Shown: one piece after another, positions 33,251-45,800 of the stretch | How positions within the stretch are numbered: the first letter of the stretch is position 1 | How the letters are laid out: each line of letters starts with the position of its first letter | Source: Megalonaias nervosa | Lineage: Eukaryota > Mollusca > Bivalvia > Unionida > Unionidae | DNA: 64,000 nucleotides | Direction of reading: 5' to 3' | NCBI GenBank assembly: GCA_016617855.1 | Contig: JAECUM010003322.1 | Coordinates: 32,373 to 96,372 of the forward strand | Translations under genes and position numbers: made by a program | The notes under the pieces: model-generated | Seen by the model: only the letters and a program-made list of their open reading frames with translations | Told to the model about the DNA's origin: nothing | The model's database searches: none

Positions 33251-34730
33251 AAAAGAAAGGCTATTGACATGTGGCTCTCCACCATATTTTTCCTGTGTTT
33301 TTTATGTGTCCATAAAAACCCTTTTTAGACCATGTTTTCAAACCACCTGTTACACACTGAAGTGAGACTCCAAACTCTTTCTTTGAATTTTAAGACTTTT
33401 TGCCTCATATTTTTGCAAGAGAAAAAAATTAGTTTTAGTCATTATCGTAGATCCATTTCCTGCCAAAAACTTATAAAAATTGTAGTTTTTCAAGCACTTC
33501 TTAACTTTATTCAGTAAATGTATGATATTTGAAACTTCCGTAATGTAGTCAAAAAATGTCTCTGTTATGGTGACTTGACATAAGTAGCAATCAAAACAAG
33601 AAACCAGATTCATGAGTACTTGCATGTACCACAATGTTTTCCTGTTGTTAAGCTCCAAGTGCTTGCATTGGCATGCATTAATGATTTCAAATCACTTTTT
33701 GATAACGGCACTAAGTGCATGCATTGGCATGCATCACTTATTTCGCCACCTCTTTTAAATAACAGCAGTGGTTGGTTGTGATATCTCTTGAGATTTCAGT
33801 GAGTTTCTTGGTAGTAAAAGTCTCTGCTTAGAAGAACACAAAAATGTAAATGCTTGTTTCCATTGTTGTTCTCAATTCTGATTAAATGGCATCATTAAAA
33901 ATACGCTATAAATATGTGAAACTTGTATGCACATAAATTTTCTGGGCAAACCACATCATAGTATTATACTTCTGTTACATATATGATTGAAATTCAAAGA
34001 TTTATCAAATATAAAAATTTATATTATCACGGTTTATGCAGAAAATGACAGTGTCAATAAGTCAATGCTAAATATGAAATATATTGATCAAATTCAGATA
34101 AAAAATAAGGACTACAACAAATTCAAATTCAGCATATAGAATACAGCAAAAATGGCAGAGATTATTTTGGTACTATAGGAGCCTTTCACTTTATATACAT
34201 GTACCAATTAAATTTGAAGAAAAAAATGCTTTGTCTCCTTTCATTATCAAAGGTGAAACTCATCATCAAATATCCTTGAAGCCCCAATTTATTTCCAAAA
34301 GTCCCACTCCAAAATATTTATTGAAGTATTCCTCTTTTAGAATATGTAGCTTGTTTTTATTTCTGAAATGCAAACATTTTTTGAGACAGCTTCAAAATTT
34401 TTTGACTGTCAAAAAAGGCACGATCAAAATGGCAAAGACAAAAGCAACATATGGATAAAAAAAAAGTGCCTGAAAGTTTTGAAACTACACTTGACACTTT
34501 TCTAAATAAAGTCTTCTTTAAGAAATAGACATTTTTCAAGCAGTGAAAAGCACAGTCATTGGTTACTGACCTTAGGAAATTCAAAACACTTGAGAGGATA
34601 AAGTTTCAGAAGCTGAAAGTTGATTTTTGTTTACTAGGTTTTGCTGAAATAACGTCTGATGCAATAAAAAGACGATGTCCCCAAATCTGAGGAAATCCTA
34701 AAATATCAAAACTTTCATTTACTGAAACAA
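33251..34730. other. no gene seen
   Basis: AT-rich sequence. The only pattern is two copies of 'gcattggcatgcat' at 33666 and 33721 within a short direct duplication. Confidence 0.5.
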
Positions 34731-34815
34731 ACTAATAATAATAATAATAATAATTCTTTATTTAACAAGGGTAGCTGAATTAGAATACAGATGTATCTGG
34801 TCTCCCATTAGTCTC
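34731..34815 (-). repeat. LINE-type 3' end with AAT run, reverse strand
   Basis: AAT run followed by 'tctttatttaacaagggtag'. On the reverse strand this is a 3' end with AATAAA before an ATT tail, a common LINE signature. A similar '...attctttatttcag' end is at 45168. Confidence 0.45.
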
Positions 34816-34821
34816 TCAGAT

Positions 34822-35200
34822 GCTGTGTGCCTGTGTGTTTTGGATTTTTAATGTAGCTTTAACAATTTTCCAGCCATATTGTTACAACGTCTGCAGTGTG
34901 ACAGTTTATAGCTGTGTCTAGCACTGGGGTATCATCTTAAGTAATCTTAAGTCGTATTAGATGATTATTCCTTATTATATGTTGTGACTTTACTTTTCCT
35001 ACATCATGTCCCACCCAGTCAACTTATTCTGACACCAGGCTGACCAGTTCTAACACTAACCTCTTAATGTTGAGCACAAAGTGAGGCAGGTGCTGGTATC
35101 ATTTTTATAAGTCTTTGGTAAGACTCAGCTTGAGGTTTGAACCTGTGGCCTCCCACATCAAAGGTGGATACTTTAACCATTTGGGCCACTGGAGCAGTCC
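34822..35200 (-). mobile_element. tRNA-derived SINE (family 1), reverse, with a 67-bp foreign inverted segment
   Basis: Tail phrase 'tttaatgtagctttaacaat' and head 'tttgggccactggagcag' mark both ends. In the middle, where other copies have 'gccgcagacatgtagcatg', this copy has 34939-35005. That segment is the exact reverse complement of 35243-35309 in the downstream flank, 67 bp without a mismatch. Confidence 0.85.
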
Positions 35201-35242
35201 TCAGCTACTCACAGTTTACATGCATGAATCTTACTAACAAAA

Positions 35243-35309
35243 GATGTAGGAAAAGTAAAGTCACAACATATAATAAGGAATAATCATCTAATACGACTTA
35301 AGATTACTT
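35243..35309. repeat. 67-bp inverted repeat arm (partner of 34939-35005)
   Basis: Perfect inverted match to the segment inside the neighbouring SINE, with 237 bp between the arms. Confidence 0.9.
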
Positions 35310-36540
35310 TGGACATACCAATCATATGGAAACATAAGACATTAGCATGCACAAAGACAAAACAGAATAGAGAATGAAAATGACGTAGAAATCAGTTAAA
35401 ATCAAGATTAAAATATTGCTGATATTTTTCTTTAAACTTTAAACAGAAGTGGCTGAACTAACTGATATGGGCAAAGAATTTCTTATTTTCATTCCAGAAT
35501 GTTTAAGATTACATCAAAATTGTTCAGTCTTGGGTTTTGGAAATTTCAGATGGGCACATAATGTCAATCATAAAGCATATGGCTCATTATTTTTATCAAA
35601 GATTTTTCTCAAATATTCAGGCATATTACAGTTTATACATTTGTAGACAAATATTTCCTTGGGAAGTATCCCATGCAGATTTGTATACTTTATTTTATGA
35701 GAGTGAGGGACTCTACTTGTGTGGCTAAAGTGAAATCTTGTCACATAATATCATCCTTTGATTGTGTTAGACCAGATTGATTAAATTATCCAGATCAACA
35801 GACTTCATCATTTTTTCACCATTGTTATAGTTTTGTTCATTTTTCTTTCTCACTTATCTCACTTTGATAGTGAACAATTTGTCTTTAGAAGACAACAATG
35901 ACAAGCCTATAACAGTTGAAGAGAATATTTATCTGTATGTCATTAGAATGATGTACATCTTGGTTGGGATGGAAATTTATTCCCATTGGTTGAAAATGTT
36001 GACAAAATTAGTCCTTATAATCAGTTTGGAATTTTCAGGACAAATTTATGAAGCAAAGCAAGAAACATTCATCATAAAATTATGAATAATGTGTCTGGTA
36101 CTGCACTATTAAATGAAATTTCTTAAAACCAGATCTGCAGTACACCATAATCCCCCCTCAAGACCCTTTATTTCAGTTCAGAAATTTTCCTTCTTTCATA
36201 TAATTATTTTTCCACAGTAGATCAAAACCCTTCAACTCTCAATAAAATTTCAATCCCAAATTTCAGTTTCATGTCAAAAACCCCCATAAAACTGAAACTC
36301 ACTTAAAACTTGGTAATGTGTTTTTCTGCATAATTCCTGACAAGCTGGAACAGACAATTATGGTTATCAAGTACCGGTACTGTAGTAGGCTTACCTTTGA
36401 GACATAGATCCAGAAAATGTCCCAGAGTCATGCAATGTTAAAACAATATTTGATACATGTGCAGATACAGATTAGGACAGACAACATGCTAATCTGAAGT
36501 CTTTGTGCCAGTATTCATTGCTAAATGCTTGTAGGTAAGT

Positions 36541-36642
36541 AGAAACGGCCCTAGAATGTGCGGGCCCAATGCAACAAGCAATGAGCAGGGCCCCACGCAA
36601 AAAAATTGCATTGCCTCGTTTGCCTTGCCCTAGGGCTGGGCC
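36541..36642. mobile_element. 102-bp GC-rich insertion with 11-bp flanking repeats
   Basis: Flanked by perfect TGTAGGTAAGT at 36530-36540 and 36643-36653. Contains 'ggccctag' near the left end and 'ccctagggctgggcc' near the right, plus 'gggcccaatgcaa' and 'ttgcattg' in mirrored order, so it can fold. Superfamily unknown. Confidence 0.55.
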
Positions 36643-36653
36643 TGTAGGTAAGT

Positions 36654-37359
36654 CATTTAAGAAAGATAATGTTTATCAATTTACTATCAAATTGTGATCG
36701 ATGCTGTTATTTTGTATACATGATCAATTAAACACGTTTTTTTTAAATCAAATATTAGGTACTCTGTTAACCAAGCATGTGTCCTCACTTTGATGCTTTG
36801 GCGATTGAGACCACCATCAAAACGGTATTCTAAAAGCCAGAGTCACTCAACTGATTTTCAAAAGCGACATTGTTTAAAAATCTGTGAAAACCTCCGTAAA
36901 CCAAATACCTCTCAAAAACAAACTTTGTTTTGGGTCTCAATGGTTTTCAGTTTTGAGGGGTTTCACTGTACATGCAAATTATAGTTGTGCCACTGCTAAT
37001 TTAATTCACCTCAAGTTTTAGAAATTAATTGTTATTATACAGTAATCTTGTTTATGTAGCATTCATTTTTTGGGACAATTTCTTGTATATGACTCATCAT
37101 ATGGAAATGATTTCTTAAAAGCCTTTCATAAGCTGAATTTGTTTTTCTGACAGTTACCTTTATTCTGCATTTTAGTGATGACAGTTTGAATGGTTAAATG
37201 AGATTAGTCTTAGCCTGTGTTAAATTTTTAAAAATAAAAATAAACTCACAGATGAATATCCATATTGATGTCATGATGGTAGCTGCATTCACTTGGATTG
37301 TTGGTCAGTTCATTTACAGAGTTACATCATTACTTGCTGCATGAATGCTTTGATAATAA

Positions 37360-37363
<4 letters not shown>
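36654..37363. other. no gene seen
   Basis: AT-rich sequence before an ATT microsatellite (37364-37402). Confidence 0.5.

Positions 37364-37402
<39 letters not shown>
37364..37402. repeat. (ATT)n microsatellite
   Basis: About 13 ATT units after 'gataataaaagt'. Confidence 0.9.
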
Positions 37403-37495
37403 TTCTATCAACTTTTGGGATCTCTGGAAAAAGTCTTCTTAATGTACCCACCACCCATGTTGCTGTCTTCTATGTGCCAGTTCATATAATTTGGT

Positions 37496-37812
37496 GTGAT
37501 GTGATTATGATTTTTAACATAGCTTTAACAATTTTTCAGTCATATCGCTACGATGTCTGCAGTGTGGCAGTTTATAGTGATGTCTAGCACTGGGGCATCA
37601 TGCCGCAGACATGTAGCATGATGTTCCACCCAGTCACATTATCCTGACACCAGGCCGACCAGTCCTAACACTAACCTCTTAATGCTGAGCGCCAAGCGAG
37701 GCAGCTGTTAGTACCATTTTTGTAAGTCTTTGGTATGACTCGACCGGGGAACGAACCCACGACCTCCCGCATCCGAGGCGGATGCTCTAACCACTAGGCC
37801 ACCGGAGCGGTC
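37496..37812 (-). mobile_element. tRNA-derived SINE (family 1), reverse, complete
   Basis: Best full-length copy: reverse-strand head CCGGTGGCCTAGTGGTTAGA, box B GGGTTCGTTCCCCGG, body with 'gcatcatgccgcagacatgt'. Perfect target duplication CATATAATTTGGT at 37483-37495 and 37813-37825. Confidence 0.92.
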
Positions 37813-38280
37813 CATATAATTTGGTATGAGGAATTTCCAAATTTCAGTCACAAGCATTCTTACTTGAGACCATGAAGTGGCATAAGCAGTGGAATATGTA
37901 TTTCTTACATAGTACTTGATGTTGAAAATTTTGAAATATCAATTTGTGACCAGGTTCATCTAAACCATTATGTAATAATGCTCACTGCCAGAAAGTCTCT
38001 TAATGACCAAGTGTCCAAATAATTGTTGGAACATTAATTGTATCTGTTCTGTTATTTCATTTCATGACAAAACATTTGCCACCAACCTAGTACTGTAAAC
38101 TTGTTTGCAGAGTAGCAGTAAATTAATAATAAATATTAAAAAAATCTGATAATAATTTACTACCATGATTTTAATGGTTGATAAACTAACTTATTCATAT
38201 TTGGTAGATCAGTACTGTGAACTCGCTAAATTGGGTACCAATTATTATTTACAACAAAGGAAGCTTATAGTTTTGTCCTT

Positions 38281-39625
38281 CAATCATTGTACCAAACACT
38301 TGCTGTTACACCCTAATCAGTCAGGCTTTAGACAGAAACATTCATGTGAGACTGCCTTGATCTCCCTAACTGATAAATGGCTTCAAGCACTAGATCAAGG
38401 TAGAATAATAGGATCTGTATTTGTAGATTTCAGGAAAGCTTTCAACATGGTGGATCATAAAATCCTTTTGAAGAAACTGAAAATTTACCAATGTGATGAA
38501 AGTAGTTAGATGGTTTACTTCTTACTTAAGAGACACAACATGTTTATATAAATAATGTTCTGTCTGAACCTGGAACAATTAGATATGGAGTACCACAAGG
38601 CTCAATTCTAGGTCCACTACTATTTATTAATGGCCTACCACCTTCATTAAGGGACTCAGTATCATCTACAGATCTCTATGCAGATGACACAACATTGTAA
38701 CACATCCAAAACACAAGACATGAACTGGAAATTTCTTTACAGGATGCTGTAAACAAACTGGACAACTGGTGCACATGCAATGGCATGGTGGTAAATACTG
38801 GTAAAACTAAAATATTACTTATCTCAACACGGCAAGAAAGAATAAATCTTGATAGTGATGAACTATGACATGGAGGGATAAAAATTTGCAAATGGTCTGT
38901 CATGGTAGACTACTTGGTGTTTTGGTACATAATAACCTATCATGGACGGAACATATCAACCATATCAGTAGAAAAGTCAATTCAAGTTTATGGCTTCTCA
39001 GTAGGATAAGACATTTTCTCCCTGAAAGGCACAGAAAAGTATTTTATAACAGTTACATACAACCCTATTTAGACGACTATAATACAGTATGGGGTAATTC
39101 AAATGATAAAAACATAGCAAAGCTGGCACATCTTCAAAAAAGAGCATTTGGGCTAACATCAATCCAGAAAGAAAGCAAGGAAAATTTTAGCTGCTAAGTT
39201 AAAAATATTACCTATTAAAGACTAAATCTGTTTGAGAAAAGCCATATTAATGTACAGGATATCCAATAATAGTGATCCTGAATATTTACAATCACTATTT
39301 CAGCATAGGCTACCTGGTAATACTCCCCACCTGCGATCCATGTCTACCAAACAGTATAAAATTCCCAAACCAAATAAGGAATTATTCAAAAAAAGTTTCC
39401 AATACTCTGGAACTTTGCTCTGGAATAGTATTCCAGTTGAGATTAGAAATGCCCACTCTGTTTCCTTCTTCCAAACCCAGTATATCCAGTGGCTTAAGAA
39501 ATGCAGCTAAAATAAATAAATTCCTTTGTATGAGGGCCTCAGGGTAGTTTAGCTCTTAGTTAATTGTGTTACCCTCTTTAAATAAAGTCATTATTATAAT
39601 TATGATTATTATTATTATTATTATT
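38281..39625 (+). pseudogene. LINE (CR1/Jockey-like) reverse-transcriptase relic, copy 2
   Basis: Longer copy of the element at 2.3-3.6 kb. Visible in order: QSGFRQKHSCETALISL (38310-38360), VDFRKAFNMVDHKIL (region A, Asp present), YGVPQGSILGPLLF (region B, ~38585-38630), LYADDTTL (region C, catalytic Asp pair, ~38676-38700, followed by a stop), VVNTGKTKILL, LLGVLVHNNLSWTEHINHIS, and the C-terminal block ending WNSIPVEIRNA (~39445). Several stops and frameshifts break it. The 3' end 'ttaccctctttaaataaagtc' with an ATT tail is intact, and the 5' end is truncated as is usual for LINEs. Confidence 0.85.
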
Positions 39626-39639
39626 TAGAAAGAAAAAAA

Positions 39640-41480
39640 AAACTATGAACAGAATTTGATAGATGTTTCGGTATGCTGGCATAAAGATCTTTCACATTTT
39701 TACAAATGATGCTATTCTGCTATTAAATTAATGAAAATAGAAGAACCGGAACAAAACTGGATCAACAATGACAAAAGGTATCTATTAGGAACTTTCATTT
39801 TGGTTGAAATGATGTCAATATGTTACATGTACTGAGAATAAAAACCCTTGAAATGACTCTTCCATTCAACAGAATTGACCAGACTTTATAGCACTTTGGC
39901 AGGTAAGGTTTTCAGATTTATCAAGTGATGCCAGTCCTCCATCAGATATGACCACAATTACTAAAAATGTAAAAATCAGTTAAACAGCTTTATCCTAGAA
40001 ATTCCACTCAACTGAATTTTAATCAACTTTGACAGCATTCTTGCATATAAAGGTCTTTCAGTATTGAACAAAAGATGCTGATGTGCCATCAGATAAAGAT
40101 GAAGACACAATCTGAAAACTTCAAAATAATGTGTTTTTTTAAAACATATTCAATCCAAAGCATTGGAGGAATTTAATTTGTCCTTCTGACATGGATTTCT
40201 GAATGCCAGATTTCTAATCTGATTTTGCTAATGCTTGGAAAATAAATTGGTGTCATCGTTATCACTGATAATTTGGGATATGGGCAGCATCTGTATAATT
40301 TGATGATCCACATCTGATAGGCAGAGCTTGTTACCAACTTGTAGTCCTTATTTTTTATCTGATTTTGATTGGACTTGGAAATGTGCTAACAACACCATAA
40401 AGAAAGATTTTTTGTGGGAACTACATCTTTTCATATTGATGAAGAGAATGAATTTGTATAAATGGCTGAAGACTTTACCAGTCTGGAATTCATATGTCAC
40501 ATCCCCAAAATATTTGGTCAAACTTGGAATATGAGTTTATTCTATTGAGATCTCAAACAGTTATGAATATAAATAACATTCATATGTATTAATTGTGTGA
40601 TTCTGCTTCTACTCAATTGAGCTTCTTACCTATTTGGATGCCATGCAGCTGATCTGATTTGGATTAAACTTGAAATAAAACTTAACATCATCAAGATTTT
40701 TTTGAACAAGTGGGGATCAATGTGATCTTCAAACATGATGAGACAATTTTGCATTGATTGGCTGAGTTTGTTAAAATCTGAAGGCCATATTTCTGATCTA
40801 GTTTATATTACACTTGTAATCTAGGGAAACTTATGATGGTTTTAGACAAGTTACTATGGACAAGATTTGTTTATATTGTGTTTGATTGGTCATCTAAGCT
40901 TATTATTGCTCATGCAATTCTCAGATTTTGATCAAACCTAGTAAGTAGTCTTATCATACCAAGACTTTAGGTGAGCTTGATCACAATTCAGATCAGTGCA
41001 TATTAATGAAGTACTAGGCATCTGATTGACCTGGTGTTTCCAGCCATGAAGCTGTGTGTGTTTTAATGTTCTTTTTGTTTTTAAATCAGATTATGATCAT
41101 GCTTGGTAGCTGTATTTTAGGATGCTGTGCATTATCATATTGATTTCAGCCACCAAATATGAATACATATAGCAAAATGCTTTAAATCATATCTCTAAAT
41201 CAGCTAACCAGAATTTGAAAAAATTTAACAGAAAGCATACATGCTTAAAGGCATGTCAGTTTTATGTAAATGATGCTGATCTTTTAAATATGGCTGTTGA
41301 TACTAAAAATAGAAAAACCTATAAATTACTGCTCAAAACCCATTCAACAGAATTTGGGAACATTTTACCAGAACAACCTGGTTTGAAGGCCTTTATATTT
41401 TGTACAAACGAGTGAGTGATATGTCAGTGAACATGATTGATGACAGTGGAGAAACTTAACCAACTTTTCTTTCATAATGA
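39640..41480. repeat. old diverged interspersed repeat, no gene
   Basis: Recurring phrases ('ttctgatctgattttgatt', 'aaacttggaaat', 'cttaccatcatcaag', 'gaccagactttat') at irregular spacing suggest a decayed tandem family. A similar texture occurs at 55.2-55.65 kb. Open frames here are short and without splice signals. Confidence 0.35.
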
Positions 41481-42495
41481 ACTGAGAGACTTTGAAGAAA
41501 TTGTGATAGAAAGCTCCATACTAATCCAGATTTCTTTGCAAACTGCGCTTGCATTTGGTGATTAGGTAGATGTTAGCTAGGTGAGTGATCTTAGGCTCAT
41601 TTAGGTCTCTTAACTTTTGTCTTTTATGTTCTTGCTGTTCCTATTAGTTTTAATATTGCATTGGTTAATATCAGGCTTGGATTTAATAAGTCCCATTGGA
41701 GTTCTCATAAATTTCTGTTAGGATATTTATTATAATTAGAGATGACAATATTTAACAATCATTACAACAATGAAACCAGTTTTTGAATGCTTCTATATAA
41801 ATGATACTTCTTCAACATCACTTTCATGCTTCTGTTTGATATGAAGGATACTTGGTCTTAATGGGCAACGTTTAACATTACTTTATTCTCCACTTCCGTT
41901 TGAAAAATCCCCTCTTTTTTTAAAAGGCAATATTTAATATCACAGTGACTGTTTATACTACACTTCCTTTTATCGATGACACCTGATCTTAAAGGTAAGA
42001 TATAACATCAATTTTATGCTGCTGTTTTCATATTAGAATACCTGATCTTGTAGGGCAGATATCACTTTTATACATCTACTCAGCTTCCAAGTGAAGGTCA
42101 TCTGATCTTAAAGGGCATTAGCATCACTTTTGCACTAAACTTTCATATGAAGGACATCAGATCTTATACTAAACTTTCATATCAAGGACATCAGATCATA
42201 AAGGGAACCATTTTTTTGCCATTTATAATGTCCTTTATAGGTATATGTAGGTCTTATTGTCCCTTCAATGTCCTGTATATAGACAAGTTTTACTGTCCTT
42301 TCATTTCTTTTATAGATAGATATTATTGCTCCATTATTGTCCTTGGTAGATTGGTTTTTCCGATGTACAAATATTACTCAGAGATAAGGTTGTTTTACTG
42401 TAGTTGAAAAATCACCTTTCATAATTCCAGATTGTACATCCAATAATTTGTTAATACTGGAACTATATTTTATGTATTTATACAATTAATTTCAG
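41481..42495. other. no gene seen; short tandem phrases
   Basis: Contains repeated 'cttaaagggca' and 'cctgatctta' phrases (41.85-42.2 kb). It ends in the acceptor tract before the F-box gene's first seen exon. Confidence 0.45.
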
Positions 42496-42852
42496 GTTGT
42501 ACATCTCAGTTGATGGAACCCGTCAAGTCAGCCTCACACACTGATGAAAGTGAAGGAAGAGGAGGAGACACCAGTGATGGGGATGTGTTTCCTCTGACTG
42601 AACTGCCTGATGAATTACTGGAGGAGGTGCTGTTGCATCTGTCTGGGCAAGACCTAGTGACCAACTGCTGTTACGTCTGTAGGAAGTGGAATGAGCTGAT
42701 TCAGGGCCAAGGACTGTGGAAAGAAAAATGCCTTAGAGAAAATTATGTCATCCCCAACTGTCATGGCAGTCATTTTTCAATCAACTTTAGGAAAATTTAC
42801 TTCTTGAACCCATATGGGAGAAATCTCTTGAAAAATCCAGATGCAACAAATG
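42496..42852 (+). CDS. F-box gene exon with start codon
   Basis: Acceptor 'ttaatttcag', donor AATG|gtagta. The first ATG (42513) follows 17 exon bases. The frame stays open upstream (CTSQL), so a start in an earlier exon is not excluded, but the sequence before the F-box is low in conservation and this ATG gives a normal length. Confidence 0.93.
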
Positions 42853-45800
42853 GTAGTATTTCATATAGGAAATGTACTGTAATATTAAAACAGCTTATAC
42901 TGTTGTTGCTTCTATAGTTTATCATGCATGCAGTGCTGTTCAGACAGCAGTAATAGTGTTATTGGGACAGTAGTTTATTATAAGTGTAGTGCTATTCAGA
43001 CAAGAGTAATAGTGTTATTGGGACAGTAGTTTATTATATGTGTAGTGCTATTCAGACAAGAGTAATAGTGTTATTGGGACAGTAGTTTATAATAAGTGTA
43101 GTGCTATTCAGACAAGAGTAATAGTGTTATTGGGACAGTAGTTTGTTATAAGTGTAGTGCTATTCAGACAAGAGTAATAGTGTTATTGGGACAGTAGTTT
43201 ATTATATGTGTAGTGCTATACAGACAAGAGTAATAGTGTTATTGGGACAGTAGCTAGTTTATTTTACATGTAGTGCTGTTCAGACAGTAGTAAAAGTGTT
43301 ATTGGGACAGAAGTCTATTACATGTGTAGTGCTGAACAGACAATAGTAATACTGTTATTGGGACAGTAGTTTATTATACGTGTAGTACTGTTCAGACAAT
43401 AGTAATAGTGTTATTGGGACAGTAGTTTATCAATCCTGTAGAACTATTCAGACAATAGTAATAGTGTTATTGGAACAGTAGCTAGTTTATTTTACGTGTA
43501 GTGCTGTTTAGACAGTAGTAATAGTGTTATTGGGACAGTAGTTTATTATAGGTGTAGTGCTATTCAGACAAGAGTAATAGTGTTATTGGGACAGTAGCTA
43601 GTTTATTTTACATGTAGTGCTGTTCAGACAGTAGTAATAGTGTTATTGGGACAGTAGTTATACGTGTAGTGCTGAACAGACAATAGTAATAGTGTTATTG
43701 AGGCAGTAGTTTATTATACGTGTAGTACTGTTCAGACAATAATAATAGTGTTATTGGGACAGTAGTTTATCAATCCTGTAGTACTATTCAGACAATAGTA
43801 ATAGTGTTAATGGGACAGTAGTTTATTATATATGTGTAGTGCTGTTCAGACAATAGTAATAGTGTTATTGGGACAGTAGTTATAAATTTATTGGACAGTA
43901 GTTCTTTATTGGGTCAGTAATTTGTAACTCAAAGATGTTCTGTAATAAAATGCTTTCTAATTTGTTTAACACTGGTGTGAGATGCATACCATTGAGAGAA
44001 AAGTGCTGAAACAGTTCACTGTCACCCATGTATTTGTCACTTTTCTGGTGATGTTGGCAAGGTTAAGAATGACATTGGTTGAAATAATATTATTGAATAT
44101 CAACAGTCATTATTTCATGGATAGTACATCACACATACAGGACTGAGTAACAAGCAGTACTAATTATGTAAAGTCTTCTTGTTATATGCTTGCAATAAGG
44201 TGCAGCATATTATTATACTGTGTTGTCCATTGATAGTGGGTTGATAAAGTAAAATGTCAGGATCATGGTGACTCAAAGAAAAATGGAAATTGCATAATAA
44301 CTTTTATTCCTAAAGTAAATTCCTTGACCAAGCATTGTGGGTGGTATGCACTCAAGGTAGCAGAGCAACCTATAGATTTTGGGTTCTGAAAATCAAAGGT
44401 CATGGTGTGTGTGTGTGTGTGATTTAGATTTTTAATGTAGCTTTAACAATTTTTCAGTCATATTGCTATGATGTCTGCAGTGTGGCAGTTTATAGTGATG
44501 TCTAGCACTGGGGCATCATGCCGCAGATGTGTAGCATGATGTCCCACCCAGTCACATTATCCTGACATCAGGCCGACCAGTCCTAACACTAACCTCTTAA
44601 TGCTGACTCGGCTGGGGATCGAACCCATGACCTCCCACATCCGAGGTGATGCTCTAACCACTAGGCAACTGGAGCGGTCCAAAGGTCATGGTTATGGAAA
44701 GTCTATACAAAAATAATTTTTTCTGCATAGTAAGCTTAGTCAAGACCATAAAAATTGATAATCACCTCTACCCTTTTTGACAGTATACTCAGAATGCATG
44801 GTTTTACATTGACCATGGTGAATACACTACACAAAATAAACAAATAAAAGCATGCAAAATTGTAATATTTACAAATAAAATGAATCTTGACCATTTTATA
44901 TTTTTTGAAACACTGTGAAAAAAGAGAAAGAAAGATGTATGTATTGCTATATATTGTTGGTGGTAGAGATGTGGTTGGGGAGATGACTAAGTATAGAATA
45001 GTGGCACATGATGGTATAGTATTTTGACATACAACAAAATTATGATCAGGATTAGACCACCGCATAGAGGTAATTTCAATATTTAGTTGAATCTGTTGGC
45101 AGTTGTTATGAATTTATGCATTGAATTAAAAATCTTCTCATTTTCCTCAAATCAAATAAGAAGATAAGAATTCTTTATTTCAGACTGCATAGTCCATACA
45201 TCAGAATTAAAATATAGATATAAATTATTTAAAGCATAAAAGATCATAGATATCTTATGCACAAATATACGGACACATGTGCAATAATGGACTGTGTAGC
45301 AAGGAATTCGTTGTTAGAATAAAGATGTATCAGAGCCATTGGGTAAAGTTCCTGTTGTGCGATTTCTAACAGTACCAAATTTAGGACAATATAGAAGAAA
45401 GGGTTATCAGTTACTGGCATACCATAATAGAACATTTCTTATTCAGTGACAAAGGATTTTTGAAGAGAACTGCCTTTAGCAAACTACAGCCTAATTGTAA
45501 TCGAATATGTAGAATTTGAGCAATTCATTTACCCCAGTAGTAATATACTCTGGTCTTTTCTAAACTTCTATTAAGGAAAAATTTCAAAGAGTATATGGAA
45601 GTGTTGTCTCTAACCTTTAATGGGAGATGGTTTCATTTGGTAACAGATTTTGGGAAGAAGTTATTTTTGGTCAAAGCTGATCCTGGCAAAAAACATTTTG
45701 GATTTGAGCTATCATGAAGTTGTCTCCTATCAACCTACCAGATGCACCTTTCTGGGAGTAGTCTAGGATTCATTTTGTCAGGGGATTTGTCAGTAGTCTA

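Noticed and set aside
42918..43905. Regular repeats that could suggest a CRISPR-like array
   Set aside because: Eukaryotic DNA and contiguous tandem units without unique spacers; this is a minisatellite.
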